From Verrucomicrobiota bacterium (lineage in GTDB: Bacteria > Verrucomicrobiota > Verrucomicrobiia > Opitutales > Opitutaceae), in contig JACRQG010000008.1 in assembly GCA_016222805.1 (NCBI GenBank), positions 310,001 through 374,000 on the forward strand: DNA of 64,000 nt, in the 5' to 3' direction. Shown piece by piece: positions 17,726 to 26,050 of this stretch. Made by a program: the position numbers and the translations under genes. The notes under the pieces were generated by a model. It saw only the letters and a list, made by a program, of their open reading frames with translations. It was not told where the DNA came from and did no database searches. Numbering within the stretch: the stretch's first letter is position 1; each line of letters begins with the position of its first letter.

Positions 17726-17830
17726 TGGGCGGGGCGACCCCTGCGCGGCGATCCTCTTGTCGCCGGGGGCGGCGACCCCGGGCCGGCAACGTCGATCGAC
17801 TTTTCTAGGCCGGCCTCAACGAGGCCGGCT
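17726..17830. repeat. Repeat and hairpin cluster between convergent genes
   Basis: GTGGGCGGGGCGACC (17726-17740) matches the operon repeat outside its operon, in plus orientation but incomplete. Downstream, 17809-17817 (GCCGGCCTC) and 17821-17829 (GAGGCCGGC) form a perfect 9-base hairpin with loop AAC. The region separates convergent genes, so the hairpin may end transcription from both sides, although no T-run follows it either way. Confidence 0.55.
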
Positions 17831-17844
17831 ACATCCGATAACGG

Positions 17845-18726
17845 CTACAGCTGCTCCCAACCAGGCACCTGCAATTGCCGGGACCACGCGGCAAAGGACA
17901 GATCGTGAAACCACTCGGCCGGCGCGACCACCCGCGCCCTGCCGCGCTGCGTCGCGATCCACGCTCCCCACCAGGAGAAGGTGCTGTTGGCGGTGATGAG
18001 GGCCGAAGCCTGGGCCAGGCAGAGCAAGTCCTCCGCCGCGGAGGCCGCTGCGTCTTCGCGTCGGACGATCAGTGTCGGGATTCCGAGGCGCAGTTCGCGC
18101 GCGCACCAGTCCGGGTCGTCCGAGAACACCACCACCGATTCGACCGCCCCGCTTTTCCGCAGCCGTTCCAGGGCCGCCTGATAATACTCCACCGGCAGCA
18201 CGCGGTACGCGGGGGAGCGGGCACCGTTCGTCACATAGTCGCCGCGCCGCACATGGATCGCCACGGCACCCGGAGCGCGCACGGCGGCCAGCCACCGCTG
18301 GTTGCGCTCCGCATCCGGAGCCAGTCCCAGCAACTGCGCCGTCAGCTCCGAACGGTAGTCGCCGAAATAGCACTCGCCCTGCCAGTAACCCTCGAAAAAG
18401 ACCGGTGCCACCGCCCGCGCCAGGGCCTCGTGGGCAAGATCCGCCCCGTTTTGCCCGAGAAACGTCCAACCTGCCCGCCGGCGACGCCCGCCCCACCACT
18501 GGCGTACCCACGGCGCCGCCCGCTCCTCCGGCGAAGCCTCGTCCACGGGTAGTCCCAGTTCGCGCAGCACACACTCGCGACGCGTCGACTGCCGGCGCCC
18601 GCGACCCGTGTACCAGGTATGGGTGTCGAAACGCACCGGCGCCCCCAGCCGGCGCCCCAGCGCCTGGGCCGCCGCATATTGGAACAGTTGGTTGCCGACG
18701 CCGGCAAAGACTCGCACAAGGATCAC
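17845..18726 (-). CDS. GT11 alpha-1,2-fucosyltransferase
   Basis: A 293-residue member of glycosyltransferase family 11, which moves L-fucose from GDP-fucose to the 2-position of galactose, giving the H-type Fuc-alpha1,2-Gal unit. The N-terminus FAGVGNQLFQYAAAQALG and the nucleotide-sugar motif AIHVRRGDYV are the family hallmarks, and NSTFSWWGAW is the conserved C-terminal motif. The GTG at 18726 is preceded by AGGAAGG and overlaps the stop of the upstream gene (GTGA), so translation is probably coupled. GDP-fucose synthesis genes are not in the window. It is third in a minus-strand trio of glycan genes. Confidence 0.93.
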   Translation of the reverse strand: MILVRVFAGVGNQLFQYAAAQALGRRLGAPVRFDTHTWYTGRGRRQSTRRECVLRELGLPVDEASPEERAAPWVRQWWGGRRRRAGWTFLGQNGADLAHEALARAVAPVFFEGYWQGECYFGDYRSELTAQLLGLAPDAERNQRWLAAVRAPGAVAIHVRRGDYVTNGARSPAYRVLPVEYYQAALERLRKSGAVESVVVFSDDPDWCARELRLGIPTLIVRREDAAASAAEDLLCLAQASALITANSTFSWWGAWIATQRGRARVVAPAEWFHDLSFAAWSRQLQVPGWEQL

Positions 18727-20522
18727 GTTACCTTCCTCTCCGGGCTGCCCGCCGCGAGTCGACCGGAAACCAGCGCCCGGACGCGCGGGTCGGGCTGTAC
18801 CGCCCAGCGCCGCCATCCCGGCACGTGCTGGCCGTAGCTGACCCGCGTCCGCACATCAAACGCCACCAACCCTTCGGTGGCTGCGAGATGATGAGGGGAA
18901 ACCTCTTCCGCCAGTGTCCGCAGGAGGGACGGACCGGCGGCATCGCTTTCACGAAAGGTCCCGACCGTCAGTTCCTCGATCTGGCGCCAGCACAGGCCTT
19001 CCCCATAATAACGCCGGCAGACCTGCACCGGCCGGAACCAGGTTCCCGCCGAGGTTTGCACCCACCTTCCCGCCCCCCGGTCGGAATCGAACTCCCCGCC
19101 GGGTTCGCGATGCTCCGCATTCACCGGATGCGGCTCCCACCCCCCGGCCAGCAAGTCGTCGGTGTGAAAAATCGCGAGGGAACGCGGTCCACCTCCCTCG
19201 GGGCGGACGGAGGTGAAGAGCCACCATCGTCCCGCGTGCAGGACGACGTTGGTATCGGCGGCATCGACGCCGTCGAGCAACCGGCGCACCCAGCGCCAGC
19301 GCCCGGGGAACTCCTCGCAGACGAACAGATCCACGGCCCGCAGCGCACACGTCTCCGGCACTAGGTAAAGGCCACCTTCCGCGGAAAAGACAAAGGGATA
19401 CGAGCGATGCACGGCGCGCACCCCTGCAAGTTCCACCGGTCGCGGGTCCCCGGTCCGCAGGTGTTCATCGACCGGCAGTGCCACCAACCCGGCCGTGTGC
19501 CGCGCATAGAAGAACTGTTCGGCGAAGACCCAGTCCCGGTCTCCCTGGCGCCACGGAAAAGGATCCGCATAGTAGCTGCCTCCTGGCGCCGGCAGCGGCA
19601 CGGCCTCGCGGGCGCCACCGCGGGTCAGAAACACCCGAAAGTCCTCCTTTGGCCAGCGGTGCAGGCCGTTGATCCGGGTTCCCTTGAAACGGCGCCAGCG
19701 ATGCGCCCACTGATCAACGGTCTTCGCCGCCCGATACCCCAGGTGCACCGGCCGTCCAGCCCAGCGAGGCAGCCACGGCGGAACCTTGTGGCGCGTGGAA
19801 ACCCAGGTCGCCGGCGCGGGAGCACTGATGTCGACGTCGTCCGGCGTCCCAAGGTCCAGGCGCCCCGCGTCTCGGGCCTGCAGCAGGAGCAGCGAAAGCA
19901 CGGCCTGCTCGGGCAGGTGCCCGGGCGTGCGCGGCTTCATCAGGCGAGGATCCAGCGCCACGTCACGCCATGCGCGCAGGAGGGTCCGCACCGCTTCGCG
20001 CCGGGAGTCCATCCCAATCACTCCTGCGACGATTTCCCGTTCGTCGAGGTGGGGCTGCAGGGCGCCCAGTGCCTCCGCCACACTCGGATCGCAGCGCTCC
20101 CGCAGCGACGCCTGGCCACGCAACAGGCAAAGTCCCGTCGCGGCGATCGCGCGGTGCACCGGGGCGAGATCGGTGCGGATCTGCGTGGCGGCATCGAGCC
20201 AGAGGATCGGGGCGTGGGTGTCTTCCGCCGCCGCGGCGATCACGAGTGGTTTCCAGGCATAGGTGCGGCGAGCCGGCGCGGCATGCGCGGGCCAGCTTGC
20301 GAGGTCCACCTCGCGGATTTCCGCCCAGGCGAAGTGTCGTGCCAGCTCCTGGCGCCGGGCGGCGGACAGGCCGAGATCATAAACCCGCACCCGATGAACC
20401 GAGGAGAGGCCGCGGCGCTTGAGCGTGTGCAGCCACTGGACCAGGCACCCGCCGTAGGCCTCATCCGCCGCGGTGAGAAGCACGAGGTCCCGCGGGTCGT
20501 AGTCCATTCGCACCGCAGTCAC
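18723..20522 (-). CDS. Fused glycosyltransferase and GIPC-transferase-type propeller protein
   Basis: A 599-residue protein with two parts. Residues ~5-200 (LVLLTAADEAYGGCLVQWLHTLKR, APILWLDAATQIRTDL) look like a GT-A glycosyltransferase of a DUF1647-like type, with D-A-A in place of DXD. Residues ~285-590 match the propeller domain of glucosamine inositolphosphorylceramide transferase-like proteins: YYADPFPW, YPFVFSAEGGLYLVPET, DTNVVLHAGRWWLFTS and WFRPVQVCRRYYG. The start is GTG at 20522, with GGGAGG 7 bases upstream and a GTGA overlap with the preceding gene. It probably adds a sugar to the glycan built by this cluster; donor and acceptor are unknown. Confidence 0.72.
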   Translation of the reverse strand: MTAVRMDYDPRDLVLLTAADEAYGGCLVQWLHTLKRRGLSSVHRVRVYDLGLSAARRQELARHFAWAEIREVDLASWPAHAAPARRTYAWKPLVIAAAAEDTHAPILWLDAATQIRTDLAPVHRAIAATGLCLLRGQASLRERCDPSVAEALGALQPHLDEREIVAGVIGMDSRREAVRTLLRAWRDVALDPRLMKPRTPGHLPEQAVLSLLLLQARDAGRLDLGTPDDVDISAPAPATWVSTRHKVPPWLPRWAGRPVHLGYRAAKTVDQWAHRWRRFKGTRINGLHRWPKEDFRVFLTRGGAREAVPLPAPGGSYYADPFPWRQGDRDWVFAEQFFYARHTAGLVALPVDEHLRTGDPRPVELAGVRAVHRSYPFVFSAEGGLYLVPETCALRAVDLFVCEEFPGRWRWVRRLLDGVDAADTNVVLHAGRWWLFTSVRPEGGGPRSLAIFHTDDLLAGGWEPHPVNAEHREPGGEFDSDRGAGRWVQTSAGTWFRPVQVCRRYYGEGLCWRQIEELTVGTFRESDAAGPSLLRTLAEEVSPHHLAATEGLVAFDVRTRVSYGQHVPGWRRWAVQPDPRVRALVSGRLAAGSPERKVT

Positions 20523-21646
20523 CGCCGGCCCTCCCTTTCCGCCAGGTACGGACGCACCGCCTCCCAGGCCACCGCGGCCCGCTGCTCCCACGTTGCCGTC
20601 CGGGCCATCTGCCATCGCCGTTCCCGGAGACCGTCGTCGAAACCCGCCTCGCGCAGCTCCGTGAGCGCCGTCGCCAGCTCGTCGGCCGACCGCGTGAGCC
20701 GGACGAGCGGGACCAGATCCTCCAGGGCACGGCAGCCGGGTGTCGCCACCACCGGCGCCCCGAACGGGAGCTGCAGGAAGAGCCGCATCGGGCTGGCGCA
20801 CGGATTCGTCGTGCGGTCGTTGTAGGGAATGACCGCCGCATCCACGGCCGCCGCATACGATGGGAGATCGTCGTAGTCGCGCTTGCCGGTGAACACGCAG
20901 CGCGGGTGGGCTTCGAGTACCCGCAGGTCGGCGGTCTCTGCCGCCGTCAGGCGACCGCGTTCGAGGTAGCCGACGAAGAGCCAGTGCGACCACGGCAGCG
21001 CCTCCACCACGTGGCGCAGCCAGTCGAAGCGAAGGCGGTAATTCACTGCGCCAATGACCCCAAAAACGGGGCGGCTGGCCGGCCGGCCTCCCGGCACTGC
21101 ACCGGGAGACTTCGGGCACGCCGCCGGTACGTGACGGGCCGGCAGGCCCATCGGCAACACCGTCAGCCGCTCCCGCGCCACTCCGTAGTCGCGGACAAAC
21201 CGCTCCGCCAGGGCCGGCGAACAGACGAAGACCGCCACCGCGGCCTCAATGAGGGCCCGTTCGTCCTCCGGACGGAAGTGACGGTAGTGGAGATAGTCGT
21301 CGATGGCATAGTAGGCGACGCGCCGATCGGCGAGCACCGGCAGGAGGGCCGCCTGTTCGGGCCGCGTGAGAAACACCCCCTGCGCATCGCCCAGCAGGCG
21401 CCGCAACCACGGGCCATGCCAACGGGGTCGCCAGCGCGGCGCGGACGACGGAATGAGCACACGCGAGGGTCGCAATGGATCTCGTGGGTAAATTCCAAGC
21501 GCGATCTGCAGAAACTCGTTGGCGCGCTCGAACGAGATGCCGCGGACCGGTTCGAGACGATCCAACGCCACGAAGAAGCGGCTCAGCGCCGGTTCCGAGC
21601 TGGGGTAAACCGCCGCGAGGCGATACGGCTGACCGGCGCGGCTCAT
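20519..21646 (-). CDS. GT4-like glycosyltransferase
   Basis: A 375-residue GT-B glycosyltransferase, TuaH-like. The N-terminal half has ERANEFLQIALG and AYYAIDDYLHYRHF; the C-terminal half has the nucleotide-sugar domain with VFGVIGAVNYR, VFTGKRDYDDLPSYAAAVDAAVIPY and SPMRLFLQLPFGAPVVATPG, the usual place of the phosphate-binding and acidic residues. The ATG at 21646 was chosen because further upstream codons overlap the divergent GT2 region and are not family-like. It is first in the minus-strand trio. The 280-base divergent gap to 21926 shows no clear promoter or hairpin. Confidence 0.85.
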   Translation of the reverse strand: MSRAGQPYRLAAVYPSSEPALSRFFVALDRLEPVRGISFERANEFLQIALGIYPRDPLRPSRVLIPSSAPRWRPRWHGPWLRRLLGDAQGVFLTRPEQAALLPVLADRRVAYYAIDDYLHYRHFRPEDERALIEAAVAVFVCSPALAERFVRDYGVARERLTVLPMGLPARHVPAACPKSPGAVPGGRPASRPVFGVIGAVNYRLRFDWLRHVVEALPWSHWLFVGYLERGRLTAAETADLRVLEAHPRCVFTGKRDYDDLPSYAAAVDAAVIPYNDRTTNPCASPMRLFLQLPFGAPVVATPGCRALEDLVPLVRLTRSADELATALTELREAGFDDGLRERRWQMARTATWEQRAAVAWEAVRPYLAEREGRR

Positions 21647-21926
21647 GACCGGCACCTGCGATGCCCTTGCAGGCCGACCAGAACCGCCCGGCAGGACTGC
21701 CGCGCCCGAGGAGTGGGAGTTCGAAGACCGCCGGCCTCGCTGACAGCGCTCTGGGTTTGGGATCGCATCCGCCCACGTCTTTTGCCGCGCCGCCGCACCG
21801 CCCGCAAGGAGGGAGCGGCGCGGGCGCGAACGGCGCTCCTGCCGCCCGGAACCAAACCCGTCGGAGAATCGCGTTGGCGACCCTTCCCGTCCTCCGTACT
21901 GTCGCGCTCCTTCCGCCCCGCCGTCC

Positions 21927-22697
21927 ATGGCCCGTCCACTGCCAGTCCCGACGATTTCGGTCGTTCTCTGCTCGTACAACCGGGCCGCGGGTCTGCAGCG
22001 GGCGCTCGCGAGCATCCGGGCGCAGACCGTGCCGGTCACGGAGGTCATCGTGGTCGACGATGGTTCGACGGATCCCTGGTACTCCGGCCCCACACCCACC
22101 GGCGTCGTCTGGATCCGGGCGGATCCCGACAGTCGAACGCGGTGCGGCTTCCCCTGCCTCGGCTACGTGAAGAACCTCGGCATCGCCCGCGCCACGGGCG
22201 ACTGGCTGGCGTTTCTCGATGACGATGATGAGTGGCTGCCGCAAAAACTGGAGCGCCAGCTGGCCGCCTTGCGCGCCACGGGCTGCCGGATGATCGCGAC
22301 CGAAGCCTGGCGCGGCCACGGGCCTTACGATCCCGCCGCCGCTTATCCCCGCTACCTCGCCGACTGGGCCCGGCTCGCCTATCCCCTGCCGGCCTGTTTC
22401 ACGCAGGCGGAAATCGAACGCGATAACCTCATCATCCACTCCTCCGTGATCATCGAACGGGAGCTGCTCCTGGCCGAGGGCGGCTACGAGGAACTCCCCT
22501 TGGGCGGCGTGACGCGCGAAGGCCGCCTGCAGGTGGAGGACTGGGAACTCTGGAAACGCTGTCTCCGCCACACCGACTGCGCGTTCGTGCCGGAGCCGCT
22601 CGTCTACTACCAAGGTCGCCCGGAGACATCCGGGGCTGCGGCCCTGTTCGCCGGCGTCGGTCAGGTCGCCTCCCGCCTCCGCCGGGCGCTATTCTGA
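21927..22697 (+). CDS. GT2 glycosyltransferase
   Basis: A 256-residue inverting GT-A transferase. ISVVLCSYNRAAGLQRALASI starts the nucleotide-binding fold, VIVVDDGSTD is the first acidic motif, and DWLAFLDDDDEWLP carries the DXD-type metal site. GGVTREGRLQVEDWELWKRC holds the catalytic ED pair region. No membrane segments, so it is cytoplasmic, using lipid-linked or soluble acceptors. It lies 7 bases upstream of the GT6 gene on the same strand, so both are likely co-transcribed and act on the same glycan. Confidence 0.9.
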   Translation: MARPLPVPTISVVLCSYNRAAGLQRALASIRAQTVPVTEVIVVDDGSTDPWYSGPTPTGVVWIRADPDSRTRCGFPCLGYVKNLGIARATGDWLAFLDDDDEWLPQKLERQLAALRATGCRMIATEAWRGHGPYDPAAAYPRYLADWARLAYPLPACFTQAEIERDNLIIHSSVIIERELLLAEGGYEELPLGGVTREGRLQVEDWELWKRCLRHTDCAFVPEPLVYYQGRPETSGAAALFAGVGQVASRLRRALF

Positions 22698-22704
22698 AGC
22701 CACG

Positions 22705-23502
22705 ATGAGCGCCCTGTCGTCGGCTCCTCCGGCCTCCCCCGGCACCGTCCCGCGCGTGGGCCTCATCGTCGTCGCCACTGCGCGCTACACGCGCTTCGTG
22801 CCGGACCTCCTTGCCTCGGCCCGCCGCCACCTCCTGCCAGGCGCGGCCGACGTCCGTTTCTTCGTCTGCACGGATCGTCCGGCGGAAATTCCTCCCGAAG
22901 CGGTGCCCTTGCCGGTGGAACATCGTCCCTGGCCCTACGCCACGCTCCTGCGCTACCACCATGTCGTCCGGCACGCCGCGGCCTTCACCGACTGCGACTA
23001 CCTCTTTCAATGCGACGCCGACATGCGCTTTGTCGCCGATACCGAAGGAGGCCTCCTCCCGGTGGGAGGCAGCGGCCTGGTGGGCGTGGAACACCCGGGT
23101 TTCTGCTGGAAACCGTCGCGGTGGGATCGTCTGCGCCAGCGCCTGGGCTTCGAAGTCCGGCGTGGCCGGGGCCGGCGCGGCAGCTATGAGACGGACCCCC
23201 GTTCCCTCGCCTGCGTGGCGAAACACGAGGGCGAGGTCTACTACGCCGGCGGCTTTGCCGGGGGAACTCGGGACGCGTATCTCGCCCTGGCCCGGACCTT
23301 GGCCGAACGCATCGACCGGGATCTGGCCAGGGAGATCATCGCCGTCTGGCACGACGAGAGCCACCTGAACCGCTACTTCATCGATCACCCGCCCCACCGC
23401 CTCGACCCGCGTTACTGTTATCCCGAGTCGTGGCAACTCCCCTACCCGCGCATCCTGCTCGCCCTCGACAAGGAACATTCCGCCCTGCGCGCGCCGCTCT
23501 AA
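22705..23502 (+). CDS. GT6 glycosyltransferase, ABO/alpha-1,3-Gal(NAc) type
   Basis: A 265-residue family 6 retaining glycosyltransferase, the family of the human ABO enzymes and of E. coli O86 WbnI. It adds Gal or GalNAc alpha-1,3 to (usually fucosylated) galactose. Signatures: VGLIVVATARYTRF, the metal motif D104-A-D106 followed by MRFV, EVYYAGGFAGG (177-187), and VWHDESHLNRYF (214-225) with the active-site Glu. It lacks the vertebrate stem and membrane anchor. The DAD is notable because most bacterial GT6 enzymes carry NXN here. It probably acts after the GT11 fucosyltransferase encoded 4 kb away. Confidence 0.92.
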   Translation: MSALSSAPPASPGTVPRVGLIVVATARYTRFVPDLLASARRHLLPGAADVRFFVCTDRPAEIPPEAVPLPVEHRPWPYATLLRYHHVVRHAAAFTDCDYLFQCDADMRFVADTEGGLLPVGGSGLVGVEHPGFCWKPSRWDRLRQRLGFEVRRGRGRRGSYETDPRSLACVAKHEGEVYYAGGFAGGTRDAYLALARTLAERIDRDLAREIIAVWHDESHLNRYFIDHPPHRLDPRYCYPESWQLPYPRILLALDKEHSALRAPL

Positions 23503-23562
23503 CGCAAAGCGTGCTTGGCTCCAGAAGCCACCTTCCCACGTGGGTCTCTCCCCGGAGCGGCT

Positions 23563-24309
23563 TCACGACGTCGCCTCCGGCCGGCGCGCCAGCAACCGCA
23601 GGTAGGGACAACACCAGAGCGACCCGGCCGGGGCGAACCGCCGCAAGGGCCCCTGCAGTTTGTCGACCAACCGCAGGCCGGCGCGCTGCCACGGGCTGCG
23701 CTCCGCCGGATCCACCCAATACTCGAACCTCCCCAGGCCGCCGTGCTCGATCACCTCCCAGCCGCGGGCGGCGAGATGCGCGGCCCAGGCGGCGGGCCGC
23801 ATCGCGTCGACGCAATGGCGCGCATAGTTCGCCTGATCGAGCCAGCGGTGAATCCCGCGCTGCAGCCAGCCGCGGAAGTTCGGCGCGGTCACGACCAGGC
23901 GGCCACCGGGCGCCACCAGCGCGGCCTGCCGATCGAGGAAGGACGCCCAGTCGACGAAGTGCTCGATGACACCGAACGAACACACGACGTCGAATTGCCG
24001 TGCGAACTGATGGGTGAAAAAATCCGCCTGCACAAACTCACCGACCCGGTGCCCGCGGCCCGCCAGCCACGGCGCCAGCTCCGTCGCCGTCCGCGGCGTC
24101 CGATCGATGCCGTGTAATTCGTAGCCGAGCTCGCCCAACACCGCGAGGAAGCGCCCGGGGAAGCAGCCGAGTTCGAGGCACGTTCCGCGACCACCACGGA
24201 AGCGGGCCTCCAGCCACTGTCGCAGGGGATCGTCGGGGCCGGCAGCGTCCAGCGGATACCGCTCGTAGCTCCGGTCCCATTCGTCCTGCGTGCCGAGGGC
24301 GCCCGTCAT
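23563..24309 (-). CDS. SAM-dependent methyltransferase
   Basis: A 248-residue class I methyltransferase. Motif I is CLELGCFPGRFLAVLGELGYELHGID, and FDVVCSFGVIEHFVDWASFL and LVAPGGRLVVTAPNFRGW are the later motifs of the UbiG/methyltransf_11 group. The ATG at 24309 follows the ABC transporter stop by 14 bases, so both are one unit. The acceptor is unknown; a sugar or lipid intermediate of the neighbouring glycan genes, or the cargo of the transporter, would fit. It converges with the GT6 gene; the 60-base gap shows no obvious terminator. Confidence 0.85.
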   Translation of the reverse strand: MTGALGTQDEWDRSYERYPLDAAGPDDPLRQWLEARFRGGRGTCLELGCFPGRFLAVLGELGYELHGIDRTPRTATELAPWLAGRGHRVGEFVQADFFTHQFARQFDVVCSFGVIEHFVDWASFLDRQAALVAPGGRLVVTAPNFRGWLQRGIHRWLDQANYARHCVDAMRPAAWAAHLAARGWEVIEHGGLGRFEYWVDPAERSPWQRAGLRLVDKLQGPLRRFAPAGSLWCCPYLRLLARRPEATS

Positions 24310-24323
24310 GGCGAAACCTGTTT

Positions 24324-25952
24324 TCAGGCGGCTCCGTTGTCCACGAGCGCCCCACCCTCGAGCTTCAGCACCCGATCGGCGCGGTTGAAGTACCGGTCGT
24401 CGTGCGTGATGAGAATCAGGGTGCGGCCCCGCGCGCGCAGCTCGGGCACGATCTGGTCGTAGAAGAAGATCCGGAACTCCGGATCCTGGTCCGCCGCCCA
24501 TTCGTCGAGCAGCAGGACGGGCCTCTCCTCCAACAGGGCCCCGAGCAGAACCAGCCGGCGCCGCTGCCCCTGCGACAGATCCGTGGTGCTGAACTCGGTG
24601 CCGCGCAGCACCACCTTGTGATCGAGCCGCAGTTCCCGGAGCAGGGCCCCGCCCCGCTGCTCGGCCTCCGCCGGCGCCCGGCCGAGCACATGCTCAAACA
24701 GCGGATCCCCCGGGAACACCGCGGCGAACCGCGCCCGTTGCCCGGCCCGGCCGGCCTCATCGGTGATGGGCTGGCCGTCGAGCAGGATCCGGCCGGACTC
24801 CGGCGGATAGAGCCCGCACAGCAGCTTCGCGAGGGTGGTCTTGCCGGAACCATTCCCGCCGACCACGAAGACGATCTCTCCCGCCCGGATTCGGAATGTG
24901 AAGGGCCCGCAGGCGAACCCGGATTGTTCGTGATCCGGTTCGTAGCGGAAGGTCACCTGCTCGAGCGCCAGCTCGCGGAACTCGCCATTCTCCCCCGGCG
25001 CCGGCCCCAGCGGCTCCGGCGGCGTCTCCACGAAGGGATCGAGTCCGGCCTCGTGCATGCGATCGATCGCGACGCGCGCACGCTGGGTGCGCGGCAGGAT
25101 GTCGAGCGAGTCCTTGAGCGGCTGCCGGGCGAAGATCGCGGCCAGCAGCAGGCCGGTGGTGGTCGCAATCGGCAGATCGACGAAGCGGGGCAGCACAAAG
25201 AGCAGGCAGGCGACATTGCCCAGCACCATCGCCTCCGCGCCCCGCTCCGCGAGGACATGGATGAACCGGCTGCGCCGCGTGAACTCCCGCACCACGCCGC
25301 CGGTGGGGCCGAAGTGCCCCTCCACGAAATCCCGCCGGCGGGGCCGGCTCAGCAGCAGCGAGCGCAGTCCCTGAAGCGCATAGGTGAGCTGGCCGATGTG
25401 CTTGTCCCAGGCCGTCGCCGCCCGCCGGTAGATCCGCTGCGCCGCGCGTTCGGGCACGAGGTAACAGGCGGCCGCGAGGGCGATGAACACCACGTTGAAC
25501 ACAAAGACCGGCGGCGAGAGCCACGCCATGTAGACGAAACACCCGACCGCAATCGCCAGGTTGACGACCGAATCCGGCAGGCCGCACAGGTAGTCGGCCA
25601 GCTGGCGCACATCGCTTCCCAGCAGCGTCATCAACCGGGGGAAGCCGGTGCGTTCGAGCTGGCGCAGCGGCGCGGCCAACGCCTGCCGGAGCAGCCGGAG
25701 ACGCAGCTCCCACTGCAGGCGCTCCGCCGCGTCGTTGAGCGATTGCTGCGCGATCAGGGTTCCAAACAGGTAGGCCAGCAGCAGTCCCACAAACTCCAGC
25801 GCCGCGGAGCCGGCGGCATCGGCCGGCAGGGTCAGGGCGCGGTGGATGAGTCGCATCAACGCCGCCAGGGCGAGCCCGGCGCCGAGCCCGGCCACGATGG
25901 CGGCGAGGAGCCGCCAGCCGCCATAGCGGGCGAGGATGCGCCAGAGTTTCAT
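24324..25952 (-). CDS. PvdE/SyrD-type cyclic-peptide exporter ABC transporter
   Basis: A 542-residue fused permease-ATPase. Six hydrophobic segments fill residues ~10-290; the ATPase domain has Walker A GGNGSGKTT, signature DLSQGQ, Walker B VLLLDEWAAD and switch His in ITHDD. The stretch DEWAADQDPEFRIFFYDQIVPELRARG closely follows the PvdE/SyrD branch, which moves peptide siderophores or lipopeptides across the inner membrane. No peptide synthetase is in the window, so a glycolipid cargo is equally possible here. The start at 25952 lacks a good ribosome binding site; a GTG a few codons upstream is an alternative. Confidence 0.85.
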   Translation of the reverse strand: MKLWRILARYGGWRLLAAIVAGLGAGLALAALMRLIHRALTLPADAAGSAALEFVGLLLAYLFGTLIAQQSLNDAAERLQWELRLRLLRQALAAPLRQLERTGFPRLMTLLGSDVRQLADYLCGLPDSVVNLAIAVGCFVYMAWLSPPVFVFNVVFIALAAACYLVPERAAQRIYRRAATAWDKHIGQLTYALQGLRSLLLSRPRRRDFVEGHFGPTGGVVREFTRRSRFIHVLAERGAEAMVLGNVACLLFVLPRFVDLPIATTTGLLLAAIFARQPLKDSLDILPRTQRARVAIDRMHEAGLDPFVETPPEPLGPAPGENGEFRELALEQVTFRYEPDHEQSGFACGPFTFRIRAGEIVFVVGGNGSGKTTLAKLLCGLYPPESGRILLDGQPITDEAGRAGQRARFAAVFPGDPLFEHVLGRAPAEAEQRGGALLRELRLDHKVVLRGTEFSTTDLSQGQRRRLVLLGALLEERPVLLLDEWAADQDPEFRIFFYDQIVPELRARGRTLILITHDDRYFNRADRVLKLEGGALVDNGAA

Positions 25953-26050
25953 CGCGAGGAGGCTGGCCCGGAGGTTAACATGCACGCGAGCGATTTGTGC
26001 CCGGCGCGTTGACACGAAATCTCCACTGCACCCACGATCACCACCCGCCC

